15,718 nucleotides of DNA from an uncultured Oscillospiraceae bacterium. Lineage in GTDB: Bacteria > Bacillota > Clostridia > Oscillospirales > Oscillospiraceae. Position 1 is the stretch's first letter; each line of letters opens with the position of its first letter. Where the stretch lies: the NCBI GenBank assembly GCA_934659475.1, contig CAKUHX010000019.1, positions 1 through 15,718 on the forward strand, given 5' to 3'. The position numbers and the translations under genes were made by a program. Of the stretch, positions 14,519 through 15,718 are shown one piece after another. The notes under the pieces were generated by a model, which saw nothing but the letters and a program-made list of their open reading frames with translations, ran no database searches and was not told the origin of the DNA.

Positions 14519-14551
14519 TAATTTTATTTTTTTCTCCGCTTCCTTTGGGCG

Positions 14552-14560
14552 GTTTTACAA
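14552..14560. repeat. Operator-like element GTTTTACAA, distal copy
   Basis: Exact copy of the nonamer at 14688-14696, 136 bases away, upstream of the importer -35. Candidate half-site for the divergent DeoR protein; function is inferred. Confidence 0.4.
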
Positions 14561-14671
14561 TATCTTTTCACGGCTCCGCCGGAGACATTATCCAGGAAAA
14601 GGATATGCGGCAAGTCCATTGAAAGAACACGGCTGAAATCCTGCAATATCATGCCTGTTCCCTCTGCATTG

Positions 14672-14696
14672 TTGTAAGAACTACCCTGTTTTACAA
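14672..14696. promoter_or_regulatory. Inverted repeat upstream of the deoR-type promoter
   Basis: TTGTAAGAAC (14672-14681), then TACCCT, then GTTTTACAA (14688-14696): arms match as TTGTAA(R)AAC. It ends 7 bases before the regulator's -35. A repeat of the right arm lies at 14552-14560. Probable protein-binding site, likely for the regulator encoded here. Confidence 0.5.
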
Positions 14697-14703
14697 ACAA
14701 TAC

Positions 14704-14732
14704 TTGCACGACCGGGCAAAATCGTATATACT
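14704..14732 (+). promoter_or_regulatory. Promoter of the DeoR-family gene
   Basis: TTGCAC (14704-14709), 17-base spacer, TATACT (14727-14732). The -10 is good, the -35 weak (TTG only plus one shifted match), as expected for a modestly expressed regulator gene. Confidence 0.65.
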
Positions 14733-14788
14733 GATAGCGATATAAATGCATAGATCCCGCCATAATGGCGCCAAGAGGGGGACATATC

Positions 14789-15556
14789 ATGCTGCACATC
14801 CGCCGCGAGACCATCAAAGAAATGATCGCCCATGACGGCTCTGTCAACGTGCAGAACCTGGTCAAGCGCTTCGACGTATCGGTGGAGACCATCCGCCGGG
14901 ATCTGGAGGCCCTGGAGAAGGAGGGCTTTCTCAAGCGGGTCTACGGCGGCGCCGTGCTCACCCGCCCCACGGTGACCGAGCCCGCCTACTTCTGGCGCAA
15001 GGAGCACAACCAGCGGGAGAAGGTTTCCATCGGCGAGATCGCCGCCGACCTGATCGAGGACGGGGACACCGTGTTCCTGTCTTACGGCACCACCACGCTG
15101 GAAGTGGCCCGGCACATGAAATACAAGAAGAACGTGACCGTGATCACCAACTCCGTGTTCATCGTCATGGAGCTGGCCAACTGCCGGGACATCACCACCT
15201 ACTGCCTGGGCGGCCGGGTGCGCGAGGGGGATATGTCCACCAGCGGCGCCCTGGCCGAGCAGAACATGCGCTTTTTCAACGTGAACAAGGTGATCGCCGG
15301 CGTGGGCGGCATCACCCCAGAGCTGGGGCTGATGGACACCCAGATGGACGAGTCCGGCCTGCTGCAGGCCTATATCAACACCGTGGGCTGCATCATCGCC
15401 GTGTGCGATCACAGCAAGCTGGGCAATGTGGCCACCTACAACATCTGCCCCGCCAACAAGCTGACCCATCTGGTGACAGACAGTGGCTCTCCCCGGGGCG
15501 ACCTTGACGCCTACCGCGCCATGGGCATCTCCGTCCACGTAGCCCAGCTGGACTGA
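14789..15556 (+). CDS. DeoR-family transcriptional regulator
   Basis: A 255-residue DeoR/GlpR-type repressor. The N-terminal helix-turn-helix (about 3-57) carries the family signature VSVETIRRDLEALEKEGFLK followed by RVYGGA. The C-terminal sugar-phosphate sensing domain (about 75-250) contains REKVSIGEIAADLI, a GTTTLE loop (100-105), TNSVFIVMEL, CLGGRV and VCDHSKLG. Such proteins bind operators near their targets and are released by phosphorylated sugars. The usual FxDxGTTT reads FLSYGTTT here, so an acidic residue near the effector loop is missing. The start at 14789 is chosen because GAGGGGGA (14775-14782) lies 6 bases before it; an upstream ATG at 14765 lacks one. Divergent to the importer, it is the likely regulator of that operon and of itself. 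Confidence 0.92.
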   Translation: MLHIRRETIKEMIAHDGSVNVQNLVKRFDVSVETIRRDLEALEKEGFLKRVYGGAVLTRPTVTEPAYFWRKEHNQREKVSIGEIAADLIEDGDTVFLSYGTTTLEVARHMKYKKNVTVITNSVFIVMELANCRDITTYCLGGRVREGDMSTSGALAEQNMRFFNVNKVIAGVGGITPELGLMDTQMDESGLLQAYINTVGCIIAVCDHSKLGNVATYNICPANKLTHLVTDSGSPRGDLDAYRAMGISVHVAQLD

Positions 15557-15570
15557 TCCGGATCATAAAA

Positions 15571-15605
15571 AGCGCCCCCGTCCCCGAACTCGGGACGGGG
15601 GCGCT
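15571..15605 (-). terminator. Hairpin with U-tract on the leftward strand
   Basis: AGCGCCCCCGTCCC (15571-15584) pairs with GGGACGGGGGCGCT (15592-15605), 14 bases, loop CGAACTC. The AAAAA at 15567-15571 gives a U-tract for transcripts coming from the right; on the plus strand the stem has no U-tract. Confidence 0.75.
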
Positions 15606-15612
15606 GAGACTG

Positions 15613-15641
15613 TCGAAAAAGTGGCTTCGCCACTTTTTCGA
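15613..15641. terminator. Terminator-type hairpin after the DeoR gene
   Basis: TCGAAAAAGTGGC (15613-15625), loop TTC, GCCACTTTTTCGA (15629-15641): A-tract and T-tract are part of the 13-base stem, so it can stop transcripts both ways. This is the best terminator for the rightward DeoR gene. It also resembles a dispersed palindromic repeat. Confidence 0.75.
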
Positions 15642-15718
15642 GTCAGGATGCACGCAGGCCAGCCCTCGATCTCTTGCGAAAAAGTCGGGCTGTCCTGCGC
15701 GAGAGGTGTCATTTCCGA
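15642..15718. repeat. Edge region with imperfect inverted repeats
   Basis: No gene is visible. GCAGGCCAGCCC (15654-15665) pairs with GGGCTGTCCTGC (15687-15698) with one mismatch, and the interior CTCTTGCG can instead pair with CGCGAGAG. A second GCGAAAAAGT block echoes the preceding hairpin. The structure continues past the window, so its class is unknown. Confidence 0.45.

Noticed and set aside
14524..14934. 136-codon minus-strand frame across the divergent regulatory region
   Set aside because: It would start inside the DeoR gene and cover its promoter; no ribosome site or family features.
15393..15653. 86-codon minus-strand frame at the right edge
   Set aside because: It spans two hairpins and the end of the DeoR gene in antisense; its translation looks random.
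1..15718. Mobile element, CRISPR array, tRNA or rRNA
   Set aside because: No transposase or integrase motif, no regularly spaced direct repeats, and no tRNA or rRNA sequence was recognised by reading.

Overview
The window looks like the chromosome of a GC-rich, low-oxygen-gut type Firmicute, most likely an Oscillospiraceae (Flavonifractor/Lawsonibacter/Pseudoflavonifractor-like) clostridium. Evidence: a WalR-WalK-YycH-YycI gene set (found in Firmicutes), strong AGGAGG-type ribosome sites, a lipobox substrate-binding protein, a DUF1540 cysteine-rich miniprotein, and coding sequence whose third positions are so rich in G/C that very long antisense reading frames appear everywhere. The genus is an inference.

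Layout, left to right. (1) 1-164: the 3' end of a rightward MgtE magnesium channel gene, closed by a bidirectional terminator at 173-208. (2) 212-7061, leftward: one tight gene string read as Nudix hydrolase (ADP-ribose pyrophosphatase type) - walR - walK - yycH - yycI - murI - SDR reductase, starting from a good extended -10 promoter at 7093-7122. Gaps are 32, 35, -8, 3, 26 and 51 bases and no internal terminator is visible. It joins the essential cell-wall two-component system to D-glutamate production for peptidoglycan. (3) 7229-8290, leftward: a polytopic membrane protein (DUF2238/YjdF-like) and a 58-residue DUF1540 protein with ten cysteines, ended by the hairpin at 7178-7216. (4) 8446-9105, rightward: a HAD-family phosphatase with its own promoter, back to back with the previous unit. 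(5) 9169-14263, leftward: a carbohydrate-type ABC importer read as lipoprotein binding protein - 442-base structured spacer - ATPase - permease - permease - small three-helix membrane protein whose start codon overlaps the last permease's stop (ATGA). (6) 14264-14788: a regulatory region with a perfect TTGACA-17-TATAAT promoter for the importer, a 220-base leader, and the promoter of (7) a divergent DeoR-family regulator (14789-15556), the probable local controller of the importer. (8) 15557-15718: gene-free, hairpin-rich sequence that runs off the window.

I see no mobile element, CRISPR, tRNA or rRNA. The least ordinary points are the small membrane protein translationally coupled to the sugar permease, the repeated GTTTTACAA operator-like elements and leader repeats around the divergent promoters, the seven-gene Wal/murI string without walJ, and the compound inverted-repeat element at the right edge.
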